Assembly: GCA_036389485.1 (NCBI GenBank) | Contig: DASVPR010000005.1 | Coordinates: forward strand, 1-64,000 | Direction of reading: 5' to 3' | Source: CADCVT01 sp036389485 | GTDB taxonomy: Bacteria > Actinomycetota > Thermoleophilia > Solirubrobacterales > Solirubrobacteraceae | Length of the DNA: 64,000 nt | Shown: positions 45,861 to 53,424 of the stretch, one piece after another | Layout: each line of letters opens with the position of its first letter | Position numbering within the stretch: the stretch's first letter is position 1 | The notes under the pieces: model-generated | The model's input: the letters and a program-made list of their open reading frames with translations, nothing else | Told to the model about the DNA's origin: nothing | Databases searched by the model: none | Translations under genes and position numbers: made by a program

Positions 45861-47222
45861 TCAAGGGAACCTGACCTCGAACCGGGCGCCGCCCAGCTCC
45901 TCCGACTCGGTCACCTCGACCGTCGCGCCGTGATGCCGCGCCTGCTGCGCGACCAGCGCGAGGCCGAGGCCCGACCCGTCGGCGCCGCTCACGAACGGCT
46001 CGAAGATCCGCGCGCGATCCTCCTCGGGCACGCCCCGCCCGGAGTCCTCGACCGCGAGCCGCCCGCCGCGAAGGCTCACCTTGACGAGGCCGCGCCCGCG
46101 CCCGGCGGCGTCTCCCTCCGGCGGGGCCGCTCCGTGCCGCGCGGCGTTCTCGAGCAGGTTGTCGATCATCGACCGCAGGCCGGGCTCCCAGCCGGCCACC
46201 TCGACGCGGCCGTCCGGGATGTCCGCGCGCCACTCCACCTCGGGGTGACGGTCGCGGGCGGCGGCGAGCGCGGCGTCGGCGAGGTCGGCCAGGTCGAGCG
46301 GCCCCAGCTCGGGCGCCGCGTCGCCGCGCGCGAGCGCCTGCAGGCCGTCGAGGAGCGCGACGAGCCGGCGCTGCTGCTCGAGCGCCTCGGCGGCCATCCG
46401 CGCGCGGCGCTCCGGCGGCTCGTCGGGGTGCCGGGCGAGCGCGTCGAGCCGCGCCTGGATGCTCGTCAGCGGCGTGCGCAGCTCGTGCCCGGCATCGGCC
46501 GCGAAGCGGCGCGTCGCCTCCACCGCGCGCTCGCGGTCGGCGGCCGAGCGCGACAGGCGCGCGAGCATCGCGTTGAACGCGGCGGCGAGCGCGCGCGTCT
46601 CGGTCGGGCCGCGGTCCTCGTCGACGCGCCGCCCGAGGTCCTCCTCCGACGCGATCTGCGCGGTCGCCGCGCGCAGCCGGCGCAGCGGCCGCAGCACGAG
46701 CCCGCCCGCGGCGAAGACGCCCGCGGCGGCGACGGCCAGCGCGAGCAGGCCGATCAGCAGCAGCCGGTTGCGCAGGCGGTCCTGCCGGTCCTCCAGCGCG
46801 GTCAGGCGCGTGGTCAGCTCCAGCCGGGCGAGCCCGCCGAGGCTCGGGTCGCGCAGGTCGCTGACGTACGCGCGGTACCGCACGCCGCCCGACTCGAACG
46901 TGGACAGCCCCTTCGGCAGCCGTCCGTGCCTGGGCGCCGGGTCGCCGGTCTCGACCAGCGGCGTGTCGCCGAGCAGCAGCTGCAGCGACGTCCGCGTCGC
47001 CGACAGCACCGCGTCGAGCCGCTCGTCGGCGGACGGCAGCTCCTCCTGCACGGCTCGCAGCGCGGTCGCGCCTGACAGCTCCGCGGTCCGGATAAGGCGG
47101 TCGTCGAGCGCCTCGCGCTCGGAGCGGTCGACGTCGCGCGCGGCGAGCGTCCCGGCCAGCGCCAGGACGAGGGCGAGCACGGCGGTGACCCCGAGCGTCA
47201 GGCGGGCGCGCAGGCTGCGCAT
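45861..47222 (-). CDS. Sensor histidine kinase
   Basis: The 453-residue protein has transmembrane helices at 8-28 and 152-176 enclosing an extracellular region of about 120 residues, a HAMP segment (LRPLRRLRAATAQIASEEDL), a HisKA domain with phospho-acceptor His246 in AADAGHELRTPLTSIQARLD, and an HATPase domain with N and G boxes (MIDNLLENAARHG, GLGLALVAQQARHHG). It autophosphorylates and should serve the OmpR-type regulator encoded six bases upstream. ATG at 47222. The external stimulus is unknown. Confidence 0.94.
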   Translation of the reverse strand: MRSLRARLTLGVTAVLALVLALAGTLAARDVDRSEREALDDRLIRTAELSGATALRAVQEELPSADERLDAVLSATRTSLQLLLGDTPLVETGDPAPRHGRLPKGLSTFESGGVRYRAYVSDLRDPSLGGLARLELTTRLTALEDRQDRLRNRLLLIGLLALAVAAAGVFAAGGLVLRPLRRLRAATAQIASEEDLGRRVDEDRGPTETRALAAAFNAMLARLSRSAADRERAVEATRRFAADAGHELRTPLTSIQARLDALARHPDEPPERRARMAAEALEQQRRLVALLDGLQALARGDAAPELGPLDLADLADAALAAARDRHPEVEWRADIPDGRVEVAGWEPGLRSMIDNLLENAARHGAAPPEGDAAGRGRGLVKVSLRGGRLAVEDSGRGVPEEDRARIFEPFVSGADGSGLGLALVAQQARHHGATVEVTESEELGGARFEVRFP

Positions 47223-47228
47223 CGCCGG

Positions 47229-47915
47229 TCAGACTTGCAGGACGAACCCGACGCCGCGCACGGTGTGCAGGCAGCGCGGCTCGCCGCCGGCCTCGAGCTT
47301 GCGCCGCAAATAGCCCACGAAGACGTCCGCGACGTTCGTCCCGGGGTCGAAGGTGTAGCCCCACACCTCCTCGTGCATCTCGCGGCGGCTGAGGATCTCG
47401 CCGGGACGCCGCATGAACAGCGCGAGCAGCTCCATCTCGCGCCGCGTGAGGCCGAGGTCGCGGTCGCCCCGGCGCGCGGTCGCGGTCGCGGGGTCGAGGA
47501 CGAGGTCGCCGACCTCGAGGCGCCCGTCCGCGGGAGCGGGACGGCGGCGCAGCAGCGCGTGCAGCCGCGCGGTGACCTCCGGCAGCGCGAACGGCTTGAC
47601 GACGTAGTCGTCGGCGCCCGCCTCGAGCCCGCGGACGCGGTCGTCGACCTCGTCGCGCGCCGAGAGGATGCAGACCGGCACGTCGTCGCCTTCGGCCCGC
47701 AGCCGCTCGAGCACCTCGAGCCCGTCCATGTCCGGCATCGCGAGGTCCAGCACGATCACCGCGGGCCTGACCGACTCGACTGCCGCGAGCGCCGCGCGCC
47801 CGCCGGACGCGGGCACGACCTCGAACCCCTCCAGCTCCAGCCCCTCCGCCACGCTGCGGCGGATCGACGCGTCGTCGTCGACGAGGAGGACGGTGGGGCG
47901 GCCGCCGCCGCTCAC
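47229..47915 (-). CDS. OmpR/PhoB-family response regulator
   Basis: The 228-residue regulator has a receiver domain (LLVDDDASIRRSVAEGLELE) with phospho-acceptor Asp57 in VIVLDLAMPDMDG and the conserved VKPF lysine, followed by a winged-helix DNA-binding domain (LTRREMELLALFMRRPGEIL through VRGVGFVLQV). It starts at GTG 47915, one base after the stop of the RTX-like gene, and precedes its kinase by six bases. Regulators of this family bind direct repeats with 11-bp spacing; such repeats are found upstream of this operon at 48401-48440. Confidence 0.95.
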   Translation of the reverse strand: MSGGGRPTVLLVDDDASIRRSVAEGLELEGFEVVPASGGRAALAAVESVRPAVIVLDLAMPDMDGLEVLERLRAEGDDVPVCILSARDEVDDRVRGLEAGADDYVVKPFALPEVTARLHALLRRRPAPADGRLEVGDLVLDPATATARRGDRDLGLTRREMELLALFMRRPGEILSRREMHEEVWGYTFDPGTNVADVFVGYLRRKLEAGGEPRCLHTVRGVGFVLQV

Positions 47916-47916
47916 C

Positions 47917-48357
47917 TCACCGCTCGACCCGCTCGCAGTCGCCCTCGATCGCGTCGCTCGCGTCCGCGCGCACGACGTCCCTCCCGGGACCGCACGAGAC
48001 GCGATCCGCGCCGCCGCCGCGCACGCCGACGCGGTCGTCGCCGGCGCCCGCCGCCACGACGTCGGGCCCGCCGCCCGCCGCGATCCGGTCGGCTCCGCCG
48101 CCGCCCACCAGCGTGTCCGCCCCCGGACCGCCCTTCAGCCGGTCGCGCCCGTTGTCGCCCGCGAGCAGGTCCCGCCCGCCGCGACCGATCAGCACGTCGG
48201 CGCCGCCGCGGCCGCTCAGCCGGTCGGGGCCGGGCGTCCCCTCGAGGCGGTCGGGCCCGTCGGTGCCGGTGCGGTCCTCGGCGAACGCGACCGCGACGGG
48301 CGCGGCGAGCGCGAGGGCGAGCGCGAGGGAGGCGAGGCGGTGCGGCATGCACAGCAT
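47917..48357 (-). CDS. Small secreted RTX-like calcium-binding repeat protein
   Basis: The 146-residue product has a signal peptide (HRLASLALALALAAPVAVAFA) and a body of Gly/Asp nonapeptide-like repeats of the RTX type (GPDRLSGRGGADVLIGRGGR, GGPGADTLVGGGGADRIAAG), ending with CGPGRD and DCERVER. Such repeats bind calcium as parallel beta-rolls. The start is ATG 48357 or ATG 48348. It is the first gene of an operon with the response regulator, histidine kinase, cyclase and FKBP, and may be the secreted effector or a ligand sensed by the kinase. Its C-terminus, with two Cys and ERV(R), resembles that of the divergent RTX gene, so the two are probably paralogues. Confidence 0.85.
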   Translation of the reverse strand: MLCMPHRLASLALALALAAPVAVAFAEDRTGTDGPDRLEGTPGPDRLSGRGGADVLIGRGGRDLLAGDNGRDRLKGGPGADTLVGGGGADRIAAGGGPDVVAAGAGDDRVGVRGGGADRVSCGPGRDVVRADASDAIEGDCERVER

Positions 48358-48400
48358 GATGACGCGCCGCCCGCGCGTCTCGACCGCCGCCCCCTCCGCC

Positions 48401-48440
48401 TTCTCATCGTTTTCTCACGAACCGTGAGAAGTGGATGAGA
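48401..48440. promoter_or_regulatory. Symmetrical TTCTCA repeat array, probable response-regulator site
   Basis: On the plus strand TTCTCA occurs at 48401 and 48412 (11-bp spacing), followed by its complement TGAGAA at 48425 and TGAGA at 48436 (again 11 bp). The central part TTCTCACG-AAC-CGTGAGAA is a perfect 8-bp inverted repeat. The array lies in the gap between the two divergent RTX-like genes. Direct repeats one helical turn apart are the usual target of OmpR/PhoB-type dimers, so the regulator encoded next door is the best candidate, acting on both genes. Confidence 0.6.
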
Positions 48441-48504
48441 CGCGCGCTCGAAGCGGCCGCCGCGAGGGATCCCATCCAGCGGACACCCGATCCAGGAGGA
48501 GCAC

Positions 48505-49248
48505 ATGCACCCGATCCGATCCGCGGCCGCCGCCGGCGTCGCCGCACTCGCGCTGGTCCCGGCCGCGGCGTTCGCCGCGACCGTCATCGGCGGCCCCGGC
48601 AACGAGCGCCTGCGCGGCACCAACGGCCCGGACCACATCGACGGCAACCAGGGCGACGACCGCATCTGGGGCCGCGGCGCGAACGACACGCTCATCGGCG
48701 GCGCGGGCGACGACGTCGTGCGCGGCGGGCCGGGCGACGACGAGGTCCGTGGCGACGCGAACCTCGTGGGCGACCGCACCTCGTTCGACCGCCTCTTCGG
48801 CGGGCCGGGCAACGACGTGCTGCGCGGCGGCGACTCCCAGGACCGCATGCACGGGGGCGACGGGAACGACACCGCGTTCGGCGAGCACGGCCGCGACCTG
48901 ATCTTCGGCCACAACGGCGACGACACCCTCCACGGCAATGGCGGCGACGACGTGCTGCGCAACGGGCTCGGCGTCGACACGTCCTACGGCGGCGAGGGCA
49001 ACGACGTCCTGCGCGCCGGCGCCCCCGGTGACGTGAGCCATCCCGGCGACCAGATCGGCGACACGCTCGACGGCGGCCCCGGCGACGATCGCTTCCGCAC
49101 CCGCGACGGCGAGGTCGACCGCATCGTCTGCGGGCCCGGCTCCGACCGGGCGATCCTCGACGGCATCGACGTGATCCTCGACGCGAGCGCCGAGAACCCG
49201 AAGGGCTCCTGCGAGCGCGTCCGGCGGCGGGCGGCGCGGTCGTCATAA
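48505..49248 (+). CDS. Secreted RTX-like calcium-binding repeat protein
   Basis: The 247-residue protein has a signal peptide (VAALALVPAAAFA) and RTX-type repeats over most of its length (GGAGDDVVRGGPGDDEVRGD, GGDGNDTAFGEHGRDLIFGH, GNGGDDVLRN), ending CGPGSDRAIL and SCERVRRR. No catalytic domain is present. CAGGAGGAG precedes the ATG at 48505. It diverges from the smaller RTX-like gene and shares with it the intergenic TTCTCA array. A c-di-AMP riboswitch begins a few bases after its stop. It could be a matrix or wall-associated calcium-binding protein. Confidence 0.9.
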   Translation: MHPIRSAAAAGVAALALVPAAAFAATVIGGPGNERLRGTNGPDHIDGNQGDDRIWGRGANDTLIGGAGDDVVRGGPGDDEVRGDANLVGDRTSFDRLFGGPGNDVLRGGDSQDRMHGGDGNDTAFGEHGRDLIFGHNGDDTLHGNGGDDVLRNGLGVDTSYGGEGNDVLRAGAPGDVSHPGDQIGDTLDGGPGDDRFRTRDGEVDRIVCGPGSDRAILDGIDVILDASAENPKGSCERVRRRAARSS

Positions 49249-49254
49249 ACCTTC

Positions 49255-49370
49255 GCTACAGTCCCCCGCGCTGTCGAGTGACAGCGCCGAACCGCGGCCT
49301 TCGGGCCGCGGACGGGGGACCCAGGATCGTTGGGGCGAGTGGACGCGTGATCGCGTCCTAGCGCTGCGGA
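49255..49370 (+). ncRNA. Cyclic di-AMP riboswitch (ydaO/yuaA type)
   Basis: The leader of the M23 peptidase gene contains the conserved blocks of the c-di-AMP riboswitch in actinobacterial form: ACAGTC near the 5' end, CGCCGAACC, a GC-rich hairpin with TTCG loop (CGCGGCC-TTCG-GGCCGCG), GGGGGACCCAGG and TTGGGGCGAGTGG. This class controls cell-wall hydrolases and Rpf proteins in Actinobacteria, in line with the peptidase gene 50 bases downstream. The 5' and 3' limits are approximate. Confidence 0.85.
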
Positions 49371-49391
49371 GGCGGCGCGAGCCCGTCAGCT

Positions 49392-49422
49392 CACCTCGTA
49401 GGCGCTGCGGAAAACCGAGGTG
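49392..49422 (+). promoter_or_regulatory. Hairpin that masks the start codon of the M23 gene
   Basis: CACCTCG (49392-49398) pairs perfectly with CGAGGTG (49416-49422), whose last three bases are the GTG start codon. It lies directly after the c-di-AMP riboswitch and could be the expression platform controlling translation. The sequence GCGCTGCGGA occurs both at the 3' end of the aptamer (49361) and in the loop (49402), which may allow a strand exchange. Confidence 0.5.
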
Positions 49423-50262
49423 TTGCGTTTGTCGCCGTCCATCGCCCGCTGGATCTCGTTCGCCGTCGTGTCGACGGCGCTGGCCGTGCCCGCCTCCGCC
49501 CCGGCGAGCGACGGCGCGACGGGCGGCGCCTCCGTCCCGGACGAGCCCTCGGTGGTGGACGCGGTGTGTGAGGACGGCACGCCGTGGGAGTGCGCGCGCG
49601 GCACGAAGCTCATCCTCTCCGGCGCCTCGCTCGCCGAGGTCGAGAGCGTCCGCTTCCTCGGCCGGCGCGGCAGCCGCGACGACCGCGTGGCGCCTCCGCG
49701 CGAGGCGACCGACACCACGCTCGAGGTCGTCGTCCCCGCCGGCGCGCGCAGCGGGCGGATCGAGGTCGTCAACGGCGTCGGCGGGAGCCGCACGTCGCAG
49801 CGGCTGCGCGTGACCCCCGGCGCGGCGCCCCGTTCCGCGGCGCCCGCCCCCGGCGACGGCGTCTTCCCGATCGCCGGCCCGCACAAGTACGGCACTCAGA
49901 CGAACCACTTCGGCGGCGGCCGCGGCCACCAGGGCGAGGACGTCTTCGCCAAGTGCGGCACGCCGCTCGTCGCCGTGTTCGACGCCACCGTCCAGCACAG
50001 GGCGTTCCACGACCGCGCCGGCAACTACGTCGTCCTCCAGACCGCCGACGGCGCGAGCTTCGCCTACATGCACATGCAGTCCCCGACGACGCTCCGGCGC
50101 GGCGACGTCGTCGCCGCCGGCGACCCGGTCGGCAAGGTCGGCGACACCGGCCACGCGACCGGGTGCCACCTGCACTTCGAGCAGTGGACGGCGCCGGGCT
50201 GGTACGAGGGCGGCGAGGCGATCGACCCGCTGCCGCTGCTCAAGAGCCTCGACAGGCGCTAA
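49420..50262 (+). CDS. Secreted M23 family metallopeptidase
   Basis: The 280-residue protein has a signal peptide (ISFAVVSTALAVPASAPAS), an IPT/TIG-like domain at about 45-135 (KLILSGASLAEVESVRFLG), and a C-terminal M23/LytM peptidase domain with the zinc ligands His170 and Asp174 in GHQGED and the HLH motif (His250, His252) in CHLHFEQW. It should cleave peptidoglycan cross-links. The start is GTG at 49420, with a TTG one codon later as alternative. The upstream c-di-AMP riboswitch shows that expression responds to c-di-AMP, which is tied to turgor and wall stress. Confidence 0.93.
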   Translation: MLRLSPSIARWISFAVVSTALAVPASAPASDGATGGASVPDEPSVVDAVCEDGTPWECARGTKLILSGASLAEVESVRFLGRRGSRDDRVAPPREATDTTLEVVVPAGARSGRIEVVNGVGGSRTSQRLRVTPGAAPRSAAPAPGDGVFPIAGPHKYGTQTNHFGGGRGHQGEDVFAKCGTPLVAVFDATVQHRAFHDRAGNYVVLQTADGASFAYMHMQSPTTLRRGDVVAAGDPVGKVGDTGHATGCHLHFEQWTAPGWYEGGEAIDPLPLLKSLDRR

Positions 50263-50263
50263 G

Positions 50264-50545
50264 TCAGCGGCGGCGGCACAGCCGCCCGCGGGCGTCAGCG
50301 CCACCGGGTTCGAGAAGCGGCCCTGCTCGTCGACGAGCTCGCGCGCGGTCAGGACGAAGATCGTCCCGCCGCCGCCGATCGCCACCTGCGCGGCGTCCAT
50401 GTGGCCCTCGGGGCACGACGCGATCGTGCTGCGCGGGATCGCGACGACGTGCAGCCACGAGGAGAACTGGTACTCCGCCGGCGGCGGCCGCGCCGGCGGC
50501 GAGGCCGGCGAGCGCCGCGATCAGTGTCTTCTTCGTGAGCGTCAT
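50264..50545 (-). pseudogene. Small secreted protein gene with frameshifts
   Basis: The ATG at 50545 opens a signal-peptide-like start (MTLTKKTLIAALAGLAAGAA). After the GCC/GGC run near 50475-50495 the frame becomes Arg-rich nonsense, whereas the shifted frame gives sensible sequence (EYQFSSWLHVVAIPRSTIAS, then CPEGHMDAAQVAIGGGGTIF and GRFSNPVALTPAGGC). The original frame then supplies the stop at 50264. Two compensating indels, real or from sequencing, explain this. Family not recognised. It is the last gene of the sigma factor cluster. Confidence 0.5.
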
Positions 50546-50596
50546 CGGCGGCGACCGTACGCGGCCGACCTTGGCGAGTCCTTGGCGTTGACGCGC

Positions 50597-50971
50597 TCAG
50601 TGCGCGAGCGCCGCGCCGAGCCAGACGACCGCGAGCGAGACCACGAAGAGCGCGGCGTCGAGCACGCGCCGCTCGGGCGCGCGCATGTGCCAGACGATCA
50701 GCGCCCCCACGAGCGCCACCAGCCCGAGCTTGACGTGCAGCGTCGTGTCGCCCCAGCGGTCGAAGTGCGAGGCGAGCGCCGCGCCGGTGACGGCGAGCAC
50801 GCCGATCGCGACGAGGCTGCCCGCGGCGAACCGGCGGGCGATCGCGCGCAGGACGTCGCGGCGATCGTCGCGCGTGACCGGCACGATCGCCGCGGCGAGC
50901 ACGAGCTGGCCGCCCACGAAGAACGCGAGCGCGAGCAGGTGCAGGAAGCGGACCGCGACCCAGCCGTCCAT
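50597..50971 (-). CDS. Four-helix membrane protein, CopD/DUF4149-like
   Basis: The 124-residue protein has four hydrophobic helices (about 8-28, 47-67, 78-96 and 103-122). The start WVAVRFLHLLALAFFVGGQL with a His and a Gly-Gly pair in helix 1, and LHVKLGLVALVGALIVWHMR in helix 3, resemble the CopD-like membrane family. Function is not established. It lies 12 bases after the anti-sigma gene and may be the membrane partner or the regulated output of that system. Confidence 0.75.
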   Translation of the reverse strand: MDGWVAVRFLHLLALAFFVGGQLVLAAAIVPVTRDDRRDVLRAIARRFAAGSLVAIGVLAVTGAALASHFDRWGDTTLHVKLGLVALVGALIVWHMRAPERRVLDAALFVVSLAVVWLGAALAH

Positions 50972-50983
50972 CCGCGCGCCGCG

Positions 50984-51193
50984 TCAGTCGCCGGCGGAGC
51001 GGACGAAGTCGCGCAGGCTCTCGTGGTCCTCGCGGCAGGCCGGGCAGCCCTCGAGGTGCGGACGCATGCCGGGGAGCCTGCGGTCGGCGTCCTGGCCGGC
51101 CAGCTCCAGCTCGACGTACTCGTCGAGCAGCTCGAAGCACTCCTCGCAGGTGACCTCGGGCTCTTCCGGCCCGAGCAGGCGGTCAATGGCCAT
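50984..51193 (-). CDS. Zinc-finger anti-sigma factor
   Basis: The 69-residue protein contains the ZAS-type zinc motif HLEGCPAC (His46, Cys50, Cys53) with an upstream CEEC pair (Cys16, Cys19) and acidic helices, as in soluble anti-sigma factors such as RsrA. It lacks a transmembrane helix. Its ATG at 51193 overlaps the end of the sigma factor gene by 11 bases, the usual sigma/anti-sigma coupling. It should hold the sigma factor inactive until redox or other stress releases zinc. Confidence 0.88.
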   Translation of the reverse strand: MAIDRLLGPEEPEVTCEECFELLDEYVELELAGQDADRRLPGMRPHLEGCPACREDHESLRDFVRSAGD

Positions 51194-51815
51194 GGCCGGC
51201 CTCCTCCAGCGCGACCCGCAGCTTCTTGCGCGCGTCGTGCAGCGTCTTGTACAGCGCGCCCCGCGTCGTGTCGAGGCGCTCGGCGAGGACGTCGATGGGC
51301 ACGGCGTTCAGGGCCAGCGCCCCGAAGACCTGCCGCTGGTGCGGCGTCAGCCGCGTGCGGATCGCCCGCGTGAGCGTCGCCATCAGCTCGGTGCTCTCGA
51401 CGCGCTCCTGCGCCGACGGCCCGAGGTCGCGCGGCACGAGCCACTCGTCGTCGGAGAGCGGCACCTCCCGCCCCTGCCAGGCCCGCCGGCGCGCCTTCAC
51501 GCCGGCCTCCAACAGCACGAACTTGTACGCCCACGTGGTGAAGCGGCTGGCGCCGCGGAAGGTGTCCAGCTTGGCGAGGATCGCGACCAGCGCGTCGTCG
51601 GCGGCCTGTGTCGCGAGGTCCTCGCGCTCTCCGTGGGAGACGCCGGCCAGCTGCTGGCTGCGCCGGTTGAGCTCGAAGTGCGCGCCGCGCAGCAGGAGCG
51701 CGTGCAGGGCGGCGATCGCCTCCTCGCGCTCGGCGGTGGATCCGCGCAGGGCGGCGAGCCAGGCCTCGGAGTCGTCCTGGCGGACACTCTCGACCTGCCC
51801 AAGCGCACGCGTCAC
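51183..51815 (-). CDS. RNA polymerase sigma factor, ECF-like
   Basis: The product of about 210 residues has sigma region 2 (FRGASRFTTWAYKFVLLEAG) and region 4 (LTPHQRQVFGALALNAVPID, followed by LAERLDTTRGALYKTLHDAR) but no regions 1.1 or 3, which defines the ECF type. GTG at 51815 (VTRALGQVESVRQDDSEAWL) is chosen as start; the frame is open to 51899, with ATG at 51875 as an alternative. It overlaps the anti-sigma gene by 11 bases. No promoter recognised by it could be named. Confidence 0.85.
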   Translation of the reverse strand: MTRALGQVESVRQDDSEAWLAALRGSTAEREEAIAALHALLLRGAHFELNRRSQQLAGVSHGEREDLATQAADDALVAILAKLDTFRGASRFTTWAYKFVLLEAGVKARRRAWQGREVPLSDDEWLVPRDLGPSAQERVESTELMATLTRAIRTRLTPHQRQVFGALALNAVPIDVLAERLDTTRGALYKTLHDARKKLRVALEEAGHGH

Positions 51816-51908
51816 GAGACGGCGAGGATAGAGCGTGAGCGCCGGCGCGCCTTCGTGTGCGACCGCGACCTGCATCGTCCCGGGTTCGCGACGACGCACG
51901 CCCGGTTC

Positions 51909-52133
51909 TTACGAGCTCTTCTTGCCGCCCTTCCGGCCGGCCTCGGCCTTCTGATTCTTCGTCCCGCCTCCGCCGCCGCCGCTGCTCCCGCCGCCGCCGC
52001 TGTTCTTCCCGCCCTTCTTCGACGCGTTGGGCGTGTTGGCGATCTTGGCCGCGCGCTCCTTGCTCATGCCCTTCTTGCGCAGCCCCTCGTACTGCTTGTC
52101 GTCCTTCACCGACGACCCGTGATCCTTGGCCAT
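51909..52133 (-). CDS. Small basic Lys/Gly-rich protein, function unknown
   Basis: The 74-residue product has an N-terminal block DHGSSVKDDKQYEGLRKKGM followed by SKERAAKIANTPNASKKGGK, then a Gly/Ser linker and a Lys-rich end. The N-terminal block is shared by a widespread family of very small actinobacterial and other proteins of unknown function, possibly nucleic-acid binding. It lies upstream of the sigma factor gene on the same strand. Start ATG is at 52133. Confidence 0.75.
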   Translation of the reverse strand: MAKDHGSSVKDDKQYEGLRKKGMSKERAAKIANTPNASKKGGKNSGGGGSSGGGGGGTKNQKAEAGRKGGKKSS

Positions 52134-52176
52134 GCCCTCGGGATACCCGCGACCCTATGGTGGGTAGCGCCTGACC

Positions 52177-53424
52177 GTGCGCGACCAGGTCACCTTCGTG
52201 ACCACCATCGGTCACGGGTCGATGGACAAGTACGCGATGGAGCTCGGCCGGCGCCTCCCGGTGCCGCGGCTCGTCACCGACGTCTACGAGGAGAGCGCGG
52301 ACGTCTGGAGCCTCCCGCTGCTGAGCCGCGCATCGCTGCGCCTCGCGCGCGCCGACGTGCGCTTCGTCCGCGAGCTGCGTGCGGTCGACGGCGTCGTCCA
52401 CCTCCCGAACCACCACCTCGGCCGGTACGGGCGGTTCCTGTCGCGGCCGTACGCGATCACCGTCCACGACCTCATCCGCTACTTCGACCTCGCCCGCGCC
52501 GCGGAGCCGCTCATCCACCCGCCGAACCGCCGCGACCGGCTGCTGCTCCGCCTCGACTACGCCGGGATCCGGCGCGCGGCGGCGGTGATCACGGCGTCGC
52601 AGTCCACCCGGCGGGACGTCATCGATCACCTCGGCGTGCCGCCCGAGAAGGTCCACGTCGTGCACCTGGGCATCGACCACGAGCTGTACCGGCCGGTCGA
52701 GCGGCGCGTGCGCGAGGGCCCGTACGTGGTGTTCGTCGGGACCGAGCACCCGCGGAAGAACTTCGCCCGCGTGCTCGAGGCGTTCGCCGCCGTGAAGCGC
52801 GCGGGCGCGGACCGCGCGCTGAAGCTCGTCAAGGTCGGCGCGCCCGGCAAGGGCGAGTGGCCGTTCCGGGAGGCGACCGAGCGGCGGCTACGCGAGCTGC
52901 GGCTGGGGGACGACGTCGTCTTCACCGGGCGCGTGAGCGACGAGGACGTGGTCGCGCTGTACGCGGGCGCGCGGTGCCTCGTGCTCCCGTCGCTGTACGA
53001 GGGCTTCGGCTTCCCGGTGCTGGAGGCGATGGCGTGCGGCTGCCCGGTCGTGACGTCCACCGTCAGCTCGATCCCGGAGCTCGCCGGCGACGCGGCGCTG
53101 CTGGTCGACCCGTGCGACGTGGACGCGATCGCCGCCGCGCTGCGACGCGTCGTCGAGGACGACGCGCTCCGGGCCTCGCTGCGGGAGCGCGGCCTGCGAC
53201 GGGCGGCCCGCTTCACCTGGGACCGCACCGCGCGCGCGACGCTCGCCGTCTACGAGCGCGTGTGGCCGCGAGCCGGACGCCGCGCGGGCGAGTACCGTGG
53301 AGGGACACCTCGGCGAAGGGAGTCCCCATGGAGGGACGCAAGACCACGCCCCCGCGGTCCGGCGCCAAGAGCAAGTCGCCCGCGGAACGGGCCGCGGAGT
53401 TCACGGCCAAGCAGCGCCAGCTGA
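52177..53424 (+). CDS. Glycosyltransferase family 4 (GT-B fold)
   Basis: The protein has an N-terminal acceptor domain (VTFVTTIGHGSMDKYAMELG) and a C-terminal donor-binding domain with PYVVFVGTEHPRKNFARVLE, DDVVFTGRVSDEDVVALYAG and the GT4 motif LPSLYEGFGFPVLEAMACGC followed by PVVTSTVSSIPELAGDAALL. It should transfer a sugar from a nucleotide sugar at the cytoplasmic face, for a surface glycan or glycolipid. GTG at 52177 is the start. The family core ends at about residue 365; a basic tail of about 50 residues runs 97 bases into the next gene in another frame, so a lost stop codon or an indel is possible. Confidence 0.9.
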   Translation: MRDQVTFVTTIGHGSMDKYAMELGRRLPVPRLVTDVYEESADVWSLPLLSRASLRLARADVRFVRELRAVDGVVHLPNHHLGRYGRFLSRPYAITVHDLIRYFDLARAAEPLIHPPNRRDRLLLRLDYAGIRRAAAVITASQSTRRDVIDHLGVPPEKVHVVHLGIDHELYRPVERRVREGPYVVFVGTEHPRKNFARVLEAFAAVKRAGADRALKLVKVGAPGKGEWPFREATERRLRELRLGDDVVFTGRVSDEDVVALYAGARCLVLPSLYEGFGFPVLEAMACGCPVVTSTVSSIPELAGDAALLVDPCDVDAIAAALRRVVEDDALRASLRERGLRRAARFTWDRTARATLAVYERVWPRAGRRAGEYRGGTPRRRESPWRDARPRPRGPAPRASRPRNGPRSSRPSSAS

